This document shows positions 20,818 through 32,591 of a stretch of DNA of 64,000 nucleotides, piece after piece. A model generated the notes under the pieces. The model had not been told where the DNA came from and searched no databases. It saw only the letters and a program-made list of their open reading frames with translations. The position numbers were made by a program, and so were the translations under genes. This DNA comes from Ziziphus jujuba (taxonomy: Eukaryota > Streptophyta > Magnoliopsida > Rosales > Rhamnaceae): assembly GCF_031755915.1 (NCBI RefSeq), contig NC_083384.1:21202001-21266000 (forward strand), given 5' to 3'. Within the stretch, counting starts at the first letter, position 1. Every line of letters starts with the position of its first letter.

Positions 20818-21741
20818 GGCTTTTTTTTTTTTTTTTGGGAAGAACTTACCCACTATTATAGAAAGGAAATTGGTATTTGGGGTTTTTTCTTTTATTATAA
20901 TTTTAATAAATTAATTAAAGTTTGAATGTTATTGTATTTTTTCATTTATTTATCAACATTTTATTTCCTACAAATAGAGATGTGTTTAACATTGACGTGA
21001 TGAAATATGGAAAAATGTGCCCCCTAGTAAATAATGTATATATATAGAAAGGTGTTGGTTTGGCTTTCATCGGACGAGATGAAAACCAACAAACAAAAGC
21101 AAAAGCGTGCCCTTTCTGTTTTTTTCTCTGTTTTTCGTGCACAATACGTAACATTTGTAAATGAGTTTTTTAAAATAAATGTAAAAGTATAAGGTCTTTT
21201 CAAATGGGAATTTCATTTACTTTTAGGCCATGTTAGGCTTGATCCTGCTCTATGTATTGATTTGGATAACTAATTTTCATGGTTCAGATTTATTTTCGTT
21301 TGAATTATTAATTAAATATGATATGCATTTTAGAAATATTTGATTTGATATAATATGTAGATTTTAAATATGTTCTTGTTAAACTCATTCAATTGTTTAC
21401 ATCTTTGTTATTTGTCAAAAAAGAAAATCTATGGTTTTCGGTAGCAAAAAGAGTTTGTGGGAAAAATGTTTAAAAGTGATAGAGAAACCTTTTAGTATAT
21501 TCAAAAATAAGAAATTGGTCGTTTTTTTGGTAAATAAAACAAGAATTTGGTCTTTTTTCTTTTTTCTTTTTTGTAAATAAAGTAAGAATATGGTCGGATC
21601 ATGTTAAGTAAAATTAAATTTGGTTTGTTAATTTTTATAGAAATGGAAGCAAAATACAAAAGCTTGATCAATTGACTTTTGATGAAATAACACATTTCAT
21701 CCCAAAGACAAAATTGAAATAGGAAAATTATTTATATACGT
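20818..21741. other. GUN4 3' flank and AT-rich intergenic DNA
   Basis: Begins with an 18-base T run, then AT-rich sequence with no recognised gene or transposon. Short open frames on the minus strand lack any known domain. Confidence 0.55.
20905..20910 (+). terminator. candidate GUN4 poly(A) signal
   Basis: AATAAA 88 bp after the stop codon, in T-rich sequence. Position and context are suitable; the cleavage site cannot be seen. Confidence 0.4.
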
Positions 21742-23200
21742 GTGGAATTCCACCAAGAAAGAATAGAGTATGGTGGGCCTACAATTCTAATATGTATGTG
21801 TTCTTTGGAAACAAAACGTGTATATTCTCTCTTCTCTATTTTAATATTTGGCAAAATCCGCTCTCACCATCCATACGATTATCAATTGGTCTTCAGTCCT
21901 GCAAGAGTAAAGAAAGTGAGGTTGAAGTTGGGGTACCATTGTGGTACCAACCAAATCCACTTCGACACTCAAGTCAACTCCTTGGGCACTATCCAAAAGT
22001 TTTTCTAGGGTTTAGGATAGAGAATCGATCATACCTTGTTTAGCAGTATCACATTCCTCATATACCTCTTATCTCATAGATGTGGGCTCAATATGTGTTA
22101 GCATTCCATTTGGTCGGGCTATACATTGGTTGGTTTTGCCTGTTTTTGGAAAATTACCAATCCAACTTGACGGCTTTGGGTTTAGAAAATTTAAACTTGA
22201 AATTGATTAAAAATTTAAGATAAAATCGAACCGACCAAATAATTAGGCTGGTTCAATTTGGTAACCAAAAAGTGCTAATATTTTTATGAAGGCTTCTCAG
22301 ATGGGCTCATTCAAAATTTCAAAAAACTAGGCTCATTAACTATAACATTTTGACTTGTAAAAGATTGAAGAGGAATGTGATTATATATAAGAGAAGAGAA
22401 ACAACATTACTTGCTTCCTTGTCAATGTGGGACAGTTGCAGATTCAACGTTTTTTCTACTTTGAAATTACATGGTTTCATAATAAATAAAGTACTAGCTA
22501 AATTAATGACAAATGCACAGGCAGCTAAGTGGTCAGAGTTGCTTTTGCCCTTCTTATGTAATAGGTACTATCTCTGATAGATTCAAAATATAAACAATTG
22601 GTAAACATGATTGCGCAAGTAGGTTTCCAATGAGCCTAACTTGTTGACCTTTGAACTTGCCCAAATGGTTCCGTTTGAGTTGGGTGGGTCATGTTAGTCA
22701 GGATTGTGAGTCTTCTGAACAACACTAACATCTGGGAACCCTAACTCCCAAAGTGTTGTGTTCTCAAAGGATAAGGTCATTTGGCCTCACTAGGATACCA
22801 CACCAGGGCATGTATGAGCCTCCAAGGACATTTGGTCCTCCAAACCATTGTCTAGTCTAGGATTTTCATACTCGATGCTTAGGTTTGTTCACCTCTATAG
22901 GCCTCAGTCATCTTGAGTGGCATATATCGCCACAAGGCTTTACCTTTTATTCACATCTACTCCATTGGACCCATACATATTGGGATTTCAAAGGAATGTG
23001 GAAATAGACCCTTATAGTTGGGCCCCCACTTTACAGTTAAGGAGGCTTATCGGAGTTAAGAGGAAAGTGAGCAATCTTAGCCCATATGTTGATCTTCCTA
23101 ATCTCCACATTTGGCAGCTTGATTAGACATCTTGATGCGTCTAATGCATGGGGCTTGTGGCATGATTAACCCTACACTTAGGGCATTAAATGTGAAGTTC
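21742..23200. repeat. repeat X, copy 1 (with an internal insertion)
   Basis: Two stretches, about 21880-22090 and 22725-23000, match 44045-44235 and 44300-44440 plus 59366-59485 in the same order and direction. Shared landmarks are GGTACCA..TGGTA, TTTTCTAGGGTTTAGG, CACTAGGATACCACA and ACTCATCTTGAGTGGC. Between them copy 1 has about 600 bp (22110-22725) that copy 2 lacks, so something probably inserted. The open frames inside (21742-22043) have no known domain. The family is not identified; it may be the LTR of an old element. Confidence 0.7.
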
Positions 23201-24047
23201 ACATTCTAAAGGGAAATTTCTCTTATTTTCTTTAGCTATTTGAGCCATTCATCATATTAAGAGGATTCAATCTTGTCCATCAATTTTAAAAGGATATCTT
23301 ATATAGGATTTGCACTGCTCATTCACTTCAATCTCTTTCAAAGAGGTCATACAAAGCTTTAGAGGAAAGTTACCTCAAGCCTAATCTTTATAGATGTTTA
23401 GAATCAAAGCCTAAGGGTTGCCTATCTAATCCTCATCTAAGTAGGCATCTTTATCCTTAATCCTTTTCGTTCCTTGGAACTTTGAGGTATTCTAGGTCCT
23501 TCTTGCCACCATCTTTGAAAAGACGATTGTCATCCTATGAATAACTTTGCTATTCACTCCATCTAGGATTATATATGTTGGAATAAGAGTAATGTTGCTT
23601 CGAAAAGTCCTTGAATTAGTCAACCAAAGCAAAAGGATTTCATACTTGGTAATCTACACTTAAATGATTTCATACACACCATTTAAATGTTACAGCTTGA
23701 ACCCCGAAATTTGCAACTCATTTACACAAGGTAGCAAGTTCCTTTTGCAACTCGATAAAATGTTTCACTTAGACAACTAGTTGATACTGCATAATCCCAA
23801 TAAAGTTGATGACTATAAGCTTGATATTCCATGGCTGTCCTAAAAAGAGAATACTCAGAGAATAAGGGTTAAATTAATTGCAAGTTGATCAAGCAAACAA
23901 TTAAAATTAAACCCTAATATGCAAGTTATAATAAAAAATAACAAAGATAAACAAAAGTTGAAAACATGAAAAACAATATTCAAAGTACAACTAAACTAAT
24001 CCAAATTAATATTAGTGCCTTAAGTTTTGGCAAAGATGCGAAAAACT
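23200..24047. other. non-coding stretch, possible coding remnant on the minus strand
   Basis: No intact gene. Around 23700-23860 the minus strand briefly reads like protein (MEYQAYSHQLYWDYA) but soon breaks. Not assigned to a family. Confidence 0.35.
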
Positions 24048-25820
24048 TGATGCGTAAAATCAACTCGCAAGTGCACGAATAATTTTCAAGTAATAAAATT
24101 GGAAAATTAAGGTTGTCATACCCAAAGAATTAAGAGTTATGTACTAAAGATAATTAGGTTTTGGCAATATTTGAACTAGCAATTTAAATGGCAATTGAAA
24201 ATCAATTAAACTAAAATTCAACAAAAGCAATCAATGAAAACTAAATCAACTTCATGTAAGAGAGTGAATTTAATAATTATGAACACTAGGACATTTGATT
24301 TTAGCACTAAATATTCTAATTTAATTACTTAAATATGTGAATTTAATTGACTAGTTACTTTGTTAACCACACTTAATTACAAAATTAATCAAAAGTAGTT
24401 TTCACTCACAATTGATAAAAAATTAATCAAAAATAGTTTCTAATTACAATTGATAATATTCACATAACCTGATTTATTTCTTTTGGTCTATAAATTAAAT
24501 CATGCAAATTCTTTAAGCATAAATTGAGCAAATAATATGGCATGAGACATAAGTAATTTCTAATCAGTTATGCATTCATGTAAATCATTGTAGATCTATA
24601 ATATTATTATCATTTTCTAAGCTCAAATATTATTAAAAATTATTTATTCATTTTGGTCTATGAAAGCATTAAGCATACCAATGATTTATTAATAAGACAT
24701 ATTACAAATCAAATAAAACTCAACATATATTAAAATAATTAAGCTTTCATAGTTAAGGCTACATCATAGCGTTAGCTATGAAAATTAGTTCATAGAAAAA
24801 ATAAATTCAGTATCCATAAGTATTAAAAAACAAGGTTCACAATTAGAGAGATAAGAGAAGAAAATAAAAACTAGTGAAGAAATTTTCCAAAAGCTTTCAA
24901 AGCCTTGGCCTTCTTCTCTAAGCAAACCCATGTCTATATCTTCTCCAAGATCTCCAATTGATATCAAAAACTCTAAATCTCTAAAACCTTAAAACCTTTA
25001 ATAGTACTTAAGAAATTCCTAAAATTTGGTCTGTTTCTATTCAAGCCTTCTAAAAACACCAAAATAACTCTTTAAACTTGTTTGTCTTCCTTCAATGAGG
25101 TGAGAGCTATATATATAGGACCTTGTGGACCTTTTTTTCTTTTTGTTTTCAATGTGGAAATCTTGTCATGTACCTTTTTTAAGCCATCAAAAGGGCTGGA
25201 CGAATTTCATGTGTAAAAAGAAACTTATTGATATTACTTACTCCCCACAATTTTCTTTTTCTCTAATTCCTTCTAAAAAAATTGTTAATTAGTCTAATTT
25301 ACCCTTAATGAAGCATGTTACATAACACGTGCCTCATTAATGGAAAATGAACCAATTATCACCACTTGTCCTCATATTGGCCCTTGGATTGCCTTGATTC
25401 TCTATCTTGATCAATGATAGAAATTTAATTAGAATCTTCCTTTTATAAATTTCAAACTTCAAATGATAATATCTTTTTGTTCGCACCTTAGAATATGAAT
25501 ATAATGCCATATTTCAAAATGTCAGATCGTGAGAATTCATATGATATTTTACTTCTACTATGAAATCCTCAATGAAAATTTTATGTAATTTTCCAAGTAT
25601 CTACTTGGAATATTTAAGAATCTTCTTAATGCTTGGTCCATTTGAGCTTAAATCTTGGTTCCTAGCATAATTTGACCTAAGAAATCTATTTTTCTAGTTG
25701 TTTTCTTGAAATTCTTTCACCTTCACCTAGATTTAGAAAAAATACATAATTAAGTATCTTTCTATAACAAAATAACAAAAATAACGAACACTAAAATATA
25801 AATATGACATGAAATCATCA
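24048..25820. mobile_element. candidate solo LTR
   Basis: It starts TGATGCGTAAAATCAACTCGC and ends ...ATGAAATCATCA, i.e. TGAT..ATCA inverted ends. It is AT-rich and non-coding and contains a TATA-like CTATATATATAGG at 25107-25119. No target-site duplication is visible (AAACT versus ATATT) and no second copy is present, so both boundaries and identity are tentative. Confidence 0.35.
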
Positions 25821-26590
25821 ATATTTTAAGCCTAACATCTTGTAAGGCGGCTACTAATAAATGTATGATCTTGTATTATTTGGTAACCAATCTTTAATCA
25901 TTATTTAACTCTTTCACACTCCTTGAATCTTGGTGTGGTGTTTCCTCACATTCAACAAGATCTCCAAAGCCAATATTTTACCCTTTGAAGGTGTAGACTT
26001 GTTGGCATGAACTCTAGAGGTTAATGGTGAATTTTGCAACTGATCAAGGCATGCTTGAAAGGGTGAAAGATGAGAAGTAACATATTAAGGAAGAGGTTAG
26101 GAAGCAATAGGCTGAGCAAGTCATCTTGAAGGCCAAACAAAGGGATTATATGACCAATCACACTGCTGCTTGTTTAAGAAAGCCAAATTAAAGCTTGCAT
26201 AGCTTAAAAGTATGGAGAAATCAATGAGCTAAGAAAGAAGATGGCATACATGAAGTCCTCAGAATATCTACATCCCATTTACACGGATTCATGGGACAAA
26301 GGGTATAAAAATTCTTTTAAGGACCAGTGCATCAAGAAGTTGAGTGAATATGATCATAATCACTGAAGTAGAGTCCCTAAGTGTTGAGCCTATTGTTGTT
26401 GAACCACCAATTCTTGAGGTGAACTATGTTGACTTAGAGTATGTTGACTTAGAGCCTCTGAGAATGGATTTTTTTGAAAGGGTCAAGGTTCTAAAGGGTT
26501 TGGACTTGCATCCTCCTAATCCATTTAAACAACTCTGTCAAAAGGGTGCTCTCGAATACACGAATTTCCAACGACCTCTATTTTGATGCC
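25821..26590 (+). pseudogene. degraded coding remnant, family unknown
   Basis: From about 26050 the plus strand reads like a Lys/Glu-rich, coiled-coil-like protein broken by stops (for example SSEYLHPIYTDSWDKGYKNS near 26260-26315), then an open stretch 26344-26586 rich in acidic and hydrophobic residues (EVNYVDLEYVDLEPL). It resembles the accessory or gag-type proteins of old plant transposons but I cannot name a family. It sits just upstream of the degenerate repeat array. Confidence 0.35.
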
Positions 26591-26879
26591 TTTTGGGCTA
26601 TCTTGTCAATGATAATGCCTTCAAGTGCAGTTATAGATAGTATCTAAGATGATTGCCGCCTCTTTTGGGGTTTTTCTCTCTCCTATGTTTTGATGAACAT
26701 ATTAGCCCAAGATATTTTGAGTTATGACTTGCTATGTCCTTGTAATATCCATATGCTTGTTTTACCTTCTTTGTCCATCTACTTTAGCTGTATAGCATAT
26801 TTTTGACAATTTTCCATTGGAGGAGCTTGGCAAATCCAATCCTTGAATGTGTGGGTTGTCTTTCTTGAATTGTCAAAAC

Positions 26880-28250
26880 CTACTTCTAAGACAATAATCA
26901 TGATTTATGGCCTTATGGCCTTGAAGTATTAAAAGAATTTTCGGCTCCTAAGATATTTTTGGCTTCACAGCCTTAGAAAGATTTTTAACCCTATGCTCAT
27001 TCTTTTTATTAGAGTTTTAAATTATACTCTAGGTGACATATCCTATATTTTTGCCCCCAAAATTTGTTAATATGAATGAGTGGATTTGACAATGCTTATA
27101 AGGACAATAACAGTTTTGTATCTTGAAAATATTTTTGACTTTTCATTATTGAAAAGGCTTGGAACATCAAGGCCTTATAAAAGATCTTTTTGGGCCTTGT
27201 AATATTTAAAAATACTGTTAACTTGTTAGTTTTAAAAAGTACTTTAGGCTTTTCAGCCTTAAAACCATTTTTTAGCTTCTTAAATTTAGAAGATATCTTA
27301 GGCCCTTCAATCTTAAAATGCATTTTCTACACTTACCTATTTGTCAATTCTTAATGATTTTAGGTTCCTCTCATGACCTTAGCGAGTTTGTGGCCTTCTC
27401 AATGCATTAGTGTGTTTAAAGTCATTTTGTGACCTAAAAAGATCCAAGCTCTTATGCCCTCATGAGTTTTTGGGCCTTTGTGCCCTTTTTTTGGGTCTTA
27501 GGCCTCTGTGTCCTTATCAACCTTGGGCCTTCATGCCTTGTGGGTCTTGGGCTTTTGTGCCCATATTGACCTTAGACCTTATGCCCTTATAGATCTTGAG
27601 CCTCTTACTGCTTTATGGGTCTCGACCTTTATGCCCATATCAACCTTGTGCCTTTGTGTCTTTGTGGGTTTGGAGCTTTTTTGCGGTCTTGATGAGTTTA
27701 AGGTCCTCTCTTGACCTTAATAAGCTTAGGATCCTTTCATGACCTTAAGAGATCCAGGCCTCTATGCCTTGAGAAGTTTAGATCCCTATCATGGTCTTGG
27801 TGAGTTTAGGCCCTTTAATGATCCTGGTAAGTTTAAGGTCCTCTCACGACCTTGAGAAATTTAGGCCTCTATGCCTTTATAAATGTTAAGCTCTATGCCC
27901 TTTTGGCTTTCAGGCTTTTGTGCCCTCGCGAGTTCAGGACCCTCATGCAGCCTTAGTGAGGTTAAGGTCCTTTCCTAACCTTAACGAGTTTAAGATCCTT
28001 TCATAACCTTGAAAAATTCAAGCTTCTATCCCTCAATGAGTTTAGCGCCCTTTTGCAGACTTAATGACTTTAAGGTCCTCTTGTGACTTTAATGAGTTTA
28101 GGATCCTATTATGACCTTAATAAATTTAAGGTCCTTTCATGACCTTAAGAGATTCATGCCTCTATGCCCTCATAGACATTGAGACTCTGTGTCCATTTAG
28201 GTATTAAGCATCTGTGACCTTTTTTACCTTAGGTCTCGAGCATTCGTCCC
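26880..28250. repeat. degenerate array of short, hairpin-forming repeats
   Basis: Variants of a roughly 25-33 bp unit recur many times. The clearest form, about 27350-28150, is GAGTTTAAGGTCCTxTCATGACCTTAA, and a related form reads GGCCTTTATGCCCTTATxAGT. AAGGTC..GACCTT inside the unit is an inverted repeat, so single units can fold. Unit length and sequence vary, so this is an old array rather than a young satellite, and the spacers are not unique as in a CRISPR. Confidence 0.75.
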
Positions 28251-28829
28251 TTATCAAACTTCGTCTTATTTATTTTGCTATTCATTTTCTACATATTCTT
28301 CATTTTGCATCTCATATTCTGTATCTCTTTTTCTCTTTATACTTCACAAGCTTAAAAATATTTAAATCTCAAGATTTCTAAGAGATTTTAAGCCTCTCGG
28401 TTTTGAACCTGTTTGTCCTTAAAAATATTTTAGGCCTTTTAGCCTTACCAGTATTTTGAGCCTTATGCCTTTAAAAGATTTTTGCCTTTCTTCATTCATG
28501 TTGATTAAATTTAAAATCATTTTAAAAGGTTGTACTCAGGGACAACTACTATGTCCTTTGCTCTTTTCCCTAAAACTTTGTCTACATGAATGCAAGGATA
28601 TTGATTGAAAACTTTAAAAATGCTTATACAAAGTTTTCGACACTTTAAAAGAAGCACAAACGACATGTAAATTCAAAAGAAAGGATTTAGAAGAAGCACA
28701 AACGACATGTAAATTCAAAAGAAAGGATTTAGTGAGTGTACTTTCTTGCCACTCCTTCTAAAGTTCTTATTCATCTAGTTCTCCGCTTGCATAAGCCAGT
28801 TTTGGAGGTTATGTATGGGCATTACTACC
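28251..28829. other. flank of the array up to element C
   Basis: No gene recognised. Contains a 42-bp tandem duplication at 28651. The sequence continues at 34823 once element C is removed. Confidence 0.55.
28651..28732. repeat. 42-bp tandem duplication, two nearly identical copies
   Basis: GAAGCACAAACGACATGTAA begins at 28651 and again at 28693, with following sequence identical to GGATTTAG. The lack of visible divergence implies a recent duplication. Confidence 0.9.
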
Positions 28830-29968
28830 TGATACGAACCTAGGTTGACACATGCCTAACCCGTATTATATTACACCGAATCTCAATTAAGTTCAGATTT
28901 TAATGGAACGACCTCAAACCCTAACCAACTTGTGATTAGAAACCTTGGTATAATAAAGATGCCACAATAGGTGATGGATATCCTATTAATAAGTTAAAAC
29001 TAAAACACTCACTCTCTAATGGTGTTTTAGGTGTTCAAAGACAATAAAGAGAAATTCAATCTCATAATTGATTTTCTGTTAAATATTCAAGCTACATTCT
29101 CATTGAAAATAACCCTTAAATAGGTTTAAGACATGAAACAAAAAATCCTAAAACAATAAGACAAAATTGACCATGTAGAAGCTTGGCCGAATTTTCTCTC
29201 TCCTTTCCTAAACTAATTTTGATTAATTAATTCATTTATTTTGGAATTAGGAATTAATTAATTTATAGTAAAAATAATAAAATAATAACATCCCTACTTT
29301 TATTTTTCTAACTACTTTTATTTTTCTATCAAATAAATAAATAGAAACCAAATGAAAGACTAATTTCCTAACAAAAAGTCAAAATCAAATTAGGAAACTA
29401 AAATACTATCTTTTTTACTAAGTTGTTTTTGACCAATCTTTGACCAATTTAAGCTCCAAATCAGCTTTCATATGCCTTTTAGGATGCAAAAATATGATTA
29501 TCATGGAGTCCCACACGTTTTCCTTAATTGGATCAAAGAGAAAAAGTCAACTCAGCAAAATACAGTAAAGCCAGCAAGCAATACAGCAAAACCAGCCATC
29601 TTCCTCCCTTGTGTGCACAGCCTCTTTTTGTTTGCCTTTGAAGCTACCTTGACTTGATTCCATGACCTCTTAGAGATATGTATTGAATCAATGAAGTTTT
29701 GGAACCATTTCTTGCTGCCCAGAGTCCATATTTTCACGAAATAGCTACATGGGTCTTTATCTGCCGTCACCACTTGGATGCTTAAAACGGGTCTTGTATC
29801 TTTGGGTATTGACAAGCCCCTTTGAGAGTTAATTAATTCCTGGATAAAAGCTACCAGGTTGTCCCTAAATCTCTTAGTTTGAGCTTTAGTGATTGGCCTG
29901 ATCTTCATCCATATTGGGTCAGCACCCAGCGGATAGTCGGTTGTGTGGGCATGGGCGGATTCGCATCA
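28830..29968 (-). repeat. C 3' LTR (1139 bp)
   Basis: TGATACGAACC at 28830 to GGATTCGCATCA at 29968. It lacks the CCGAGCTAAC tandem repeats of D-type LTRs. A 118-codon minus-strand frame (29908-29552) begins MKIRPITKAQTKRFRDNL and is the part of pol that extends into the LTR. Confidence 0.93.
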
Positions 29969-30620
29969 TTCACCTCCTCTTAAAAAAGATTTGTTCTCAA
30001 ATCAAGATCATCATCTACAACAAAAGGAGATAAATCAGCAACACTAAATGTGGCACTAACATCATACTCACCTTTTAAATCAAGTTTGTAGGCATTCTCG
30101 TTAATCCACTCCAAAACTTGAAAAGGTCCATCCACACGCGGCATAAGTTTTGACTTTCTTTGTTTTGGAAACCTCTCCTTTTATAAGTGCAACCAAACCA
30201 AATCTCCTGGGTCAAACACTATCACAAAAAAATCTAGAAATACATGCTTATTATAGCAAAAATAACACTTTTGAAAGTTAACAAATAATCTCCAAATTTT
30301 CAAATTTCCACAAAGTAAAGCTCACAAGAAGGCAGATAAAGTTCTATACAATAAAAGCATTTTTAAATAAGCATCTTTATAATTCATGACCAGAAATGGT
30401 TTCTTATTCAAAATTTCTTGATTAACATTACCAAAGCTAAGATAAAAATTTTTATTTTTCTTTTCTTTTCTTTTTCTTTCCCACTCACGGATTCCACCTT
30501 ACTACCTTCATTCTTGGCTTTTGCAGGTTTTTATTTCCTCTTGGGTTTCTCTCCCTTCCTCACCACACTTTTAGTTTTTGCATGGCTTTTCCACTCTATT
30601 TGAGTCATAGAATGATTACC
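29969..30620 (-). pseudogene. mosaic pol tail of C
   Basis: Read on the minus strand with several stops: a linker block ending in NYKDAYLK, an integrase piece (RTLSA..GNLKIW), an RT thumb piece (KCYFCYNKHVFLDFFV), then integrase C-terminus ([24 protein letters not shown]) and the end of pol. The order and joints equal those in A1 (4046-5134), except that C has the linker only once. It contains no catalytic residues of RT or integrase. Confidence 0.8.
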
Positions 30621-31024
30621 ACAGCAAGGTCAAACTTACCTTCTCGAATGGATGGTGAAGCCGTAGGTGCCATACCAGCTTTTTCCTTGAGCTTTTCGAT
30701 CTCCCTCTTTTGTTGTATTTGTAGTTGATATCTATACACCTCCTTGGGAGTTAGTGGCTCCAATTTGACCTTTTTTACCTTTAAATTTAAAAATAATACA
30801 ATTTTCTCGATCATAATGAATAGCATCTTTATCAAATTGCTATGGTCTACCTAATAGAGTATGTCCGGCATGCATAGGTACAACATCACACAAAACAACA
30901 TCCACATATTTATAAATACTGAATTTTACTTTGGCTTGTTTATTTGCTTTCATCTCATCATTATCATTAAGCCATTGTAATCTATATAGTTGGGGATGTT
31001 TAATTGTTGCTAAACCTAAATTCA
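30621..31024 (-). pseudogene. C retropepsin region, distal part
   Basis: Minus-strand reading LGLATIKHPQLYRLQWLND through VDVVLCDVVPM and HTLLGRP corresponds to the second half of the protease domain and the linker in A1 and D. A stop follows HTLLGRP near 30840. The N-terminal half, with the active site, is separated by the foreign insert at 31025-31238. Confidence 0.8.
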
Positions 31025-31238
31025 TAGACCCCCTTATTATTGATGGATTCCCTCTCTATCCATCCCTACGCTTTCGATCTATCAGAACGAGCCTGATCGA
31101 CTCGACTCTTTTCCCTTCCCCCCGGCCTCTCACTTCGTTTCGTTCTTCTTCTGTATCGTCGCTTGAATGAAGACCTGCTTCTCCTCCACACTTTTTTTTC
31201 TCCGTGCCCGTTCCGCATGCGCTTCGCGCGCCATTGGC
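31025..31238. other. GC-rich foreign insert, candidate mitochondrial DNA (NUMT-like) patch
   Basis: Aligned to D, about 36 bp around the protease active site (39857-39892) is replaced here by about 214 bp with no counterpart in A1, B or D. Its composition differs sharply from the neighbourhood: CCCTACGCTTTCGATC, CCTTCCCCCCGGCCTC, GCATGCGCTTCGCGCGCC. These blocks look like plant mitochondrial intergenic sequence. No terminal repeats or target-site duplication are evident, which fits filler DNA captured during break repair rather than a transposon. Organellar origin is my inference. Confidence 0.5.
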
Positions 31239-32591
31239 TTTCACTATCAATTATTATACTACAAATCTTAGCTTGGATTTCACATTGGGTATGAAAGATG
31301 TTTTCTCTTTGAACTTGATCCTCATCCTTATATACACTCAACACTCTCCTTGCCACCAAGATCAATTCGGCATTTGAAGCTTTTAGAGTTTTGGCTTCAT
31401 CTTCAATTTCTTCCTCTTCATGCTCGGTCTTAATTTCAGTTTCATCACTATTGAATACCAACTCGCCATTGTCCTTCAGCACCATGATTCTTCGGGTTGG
31501 GCATTGGTTGGCAATATGTCCTCATCCCTGTCACTTAAACCAAACAATATCTTTAATTCTAGAGGGTTTGGGATCAAATTTACCTTTAGCTTTGTGTGCT
31601 TGAGTAGGTTTGGTCCTATCATCTCTCCTTGGCCATTTGATGCTCTTCTCACCTTGCTTCAGTTTTGGCTTTAATTCATCAATGGCATTGCTTCTCCAAG
31701 CACTTGGATCTGATCTCCTGCTATTTGTAACTCCTTTAAACTATGAGCTTCCCCTCCTTTTGAATTGATTTTCAATTTTGATGGCCACATGAAGCATCTC
31801 CTCCAATTCTACATATTGTTGAAGCTCCACTTGGTTGGCTATATCACGATTCAAACCACTCGAAAACCTTGCCATGGTTGCTTCTCTATCTTCATTCATG
31901 CTTAATCTCATCATAAGCATCTCCATCTCTTTATAATAATCCTCTACGGACCGACTACCTCGTGATAATATTTGTAACCTATGGTAATGAGTCGGTACAA
32001 ATCGCTTCCTCATGGCTCCTTTCGTTTGTGGTCAATTAGTAATCAATTCATCATCTACTCTCCTTCAGGTATTTTGTTCATTGGTCCACTATTGGAGTGC
32101 ATAATGTCCAAACTCCATTGCTACCAATTTAACTTTCTTGGCCTTCAAATAATTGTGACAATAAAAAATCATCGCTATATACTCTTCCCATTCCAAGTAA
32201 GCCTTTGGATCACTTTCCCCATGAAAGGTGGTATGTTTACCTTGATACTTCAAAGAGCATCATCTTCATTCCTTACTAGCCTCCCACGGTTTGGCCTTCC
32301 GTAAGGTTCAAAAATTTTATCATATCCTTCATCTAAGTCATCTCCAAAATTGCCTTCCTTAAATTCTTCTCTAAGTTGCCCTTCGCCTTCTTGACCTTGA
32401 CCTCGGCCTTCATCCTTTGATTTATGTGATCAAATTGAGCATTCATCCGCTATAATTGCTCCAAGATGGCCCTCATGTCCGTGTGCTCAATCTCCACTCT
32501 GCGAAGCTTGGGAATCTCTTTCGAATCCTACGAACTCTTTTTCATTAATTCTCAATGGTGGATCTCCTCTTCTCACCCTTGAATCTGCCAT
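31239..32591 (-). pseudogene. C gag and start of protease
   Basis: Start at 32591 (MADSRVRRGDPPLRIN), as in A1 and D. Recognisable blocks: IKVNIPPFMG, AYLEWEEYIAMIF, KGAMRKRFVPTHYHRL, SVEDYYKEMEMLMMRL and a decayed zinc knuckle (about 31520-31550, second Cys replaced by a stop). Then an acidic region and ARRVLSVYKDEDQVQRENIF, which leads to CSIIIDS at the insert. At least six stops or frameshifts interrupt it. Confidence 0.82.

Noticed and set aside
24048..25820. Firm call of a complete transposon
   Set aside because: Inverted ends TGAT/ATCA are short and the flanking 5-mers do not match, so it is listed only as a candidate.
27350..28250. CRISPR-like array
   Set aside because: Units diverge in length and sequence and there are no regular unique spacers; the setting is a plant genome.
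31066..31485. 139-codon minus-strand frame with a basic C-terminus as a novel protein
   Set aside because: It is decayed gag/protease running into the foreign insert; the basic tail is a chance reading of the insert.
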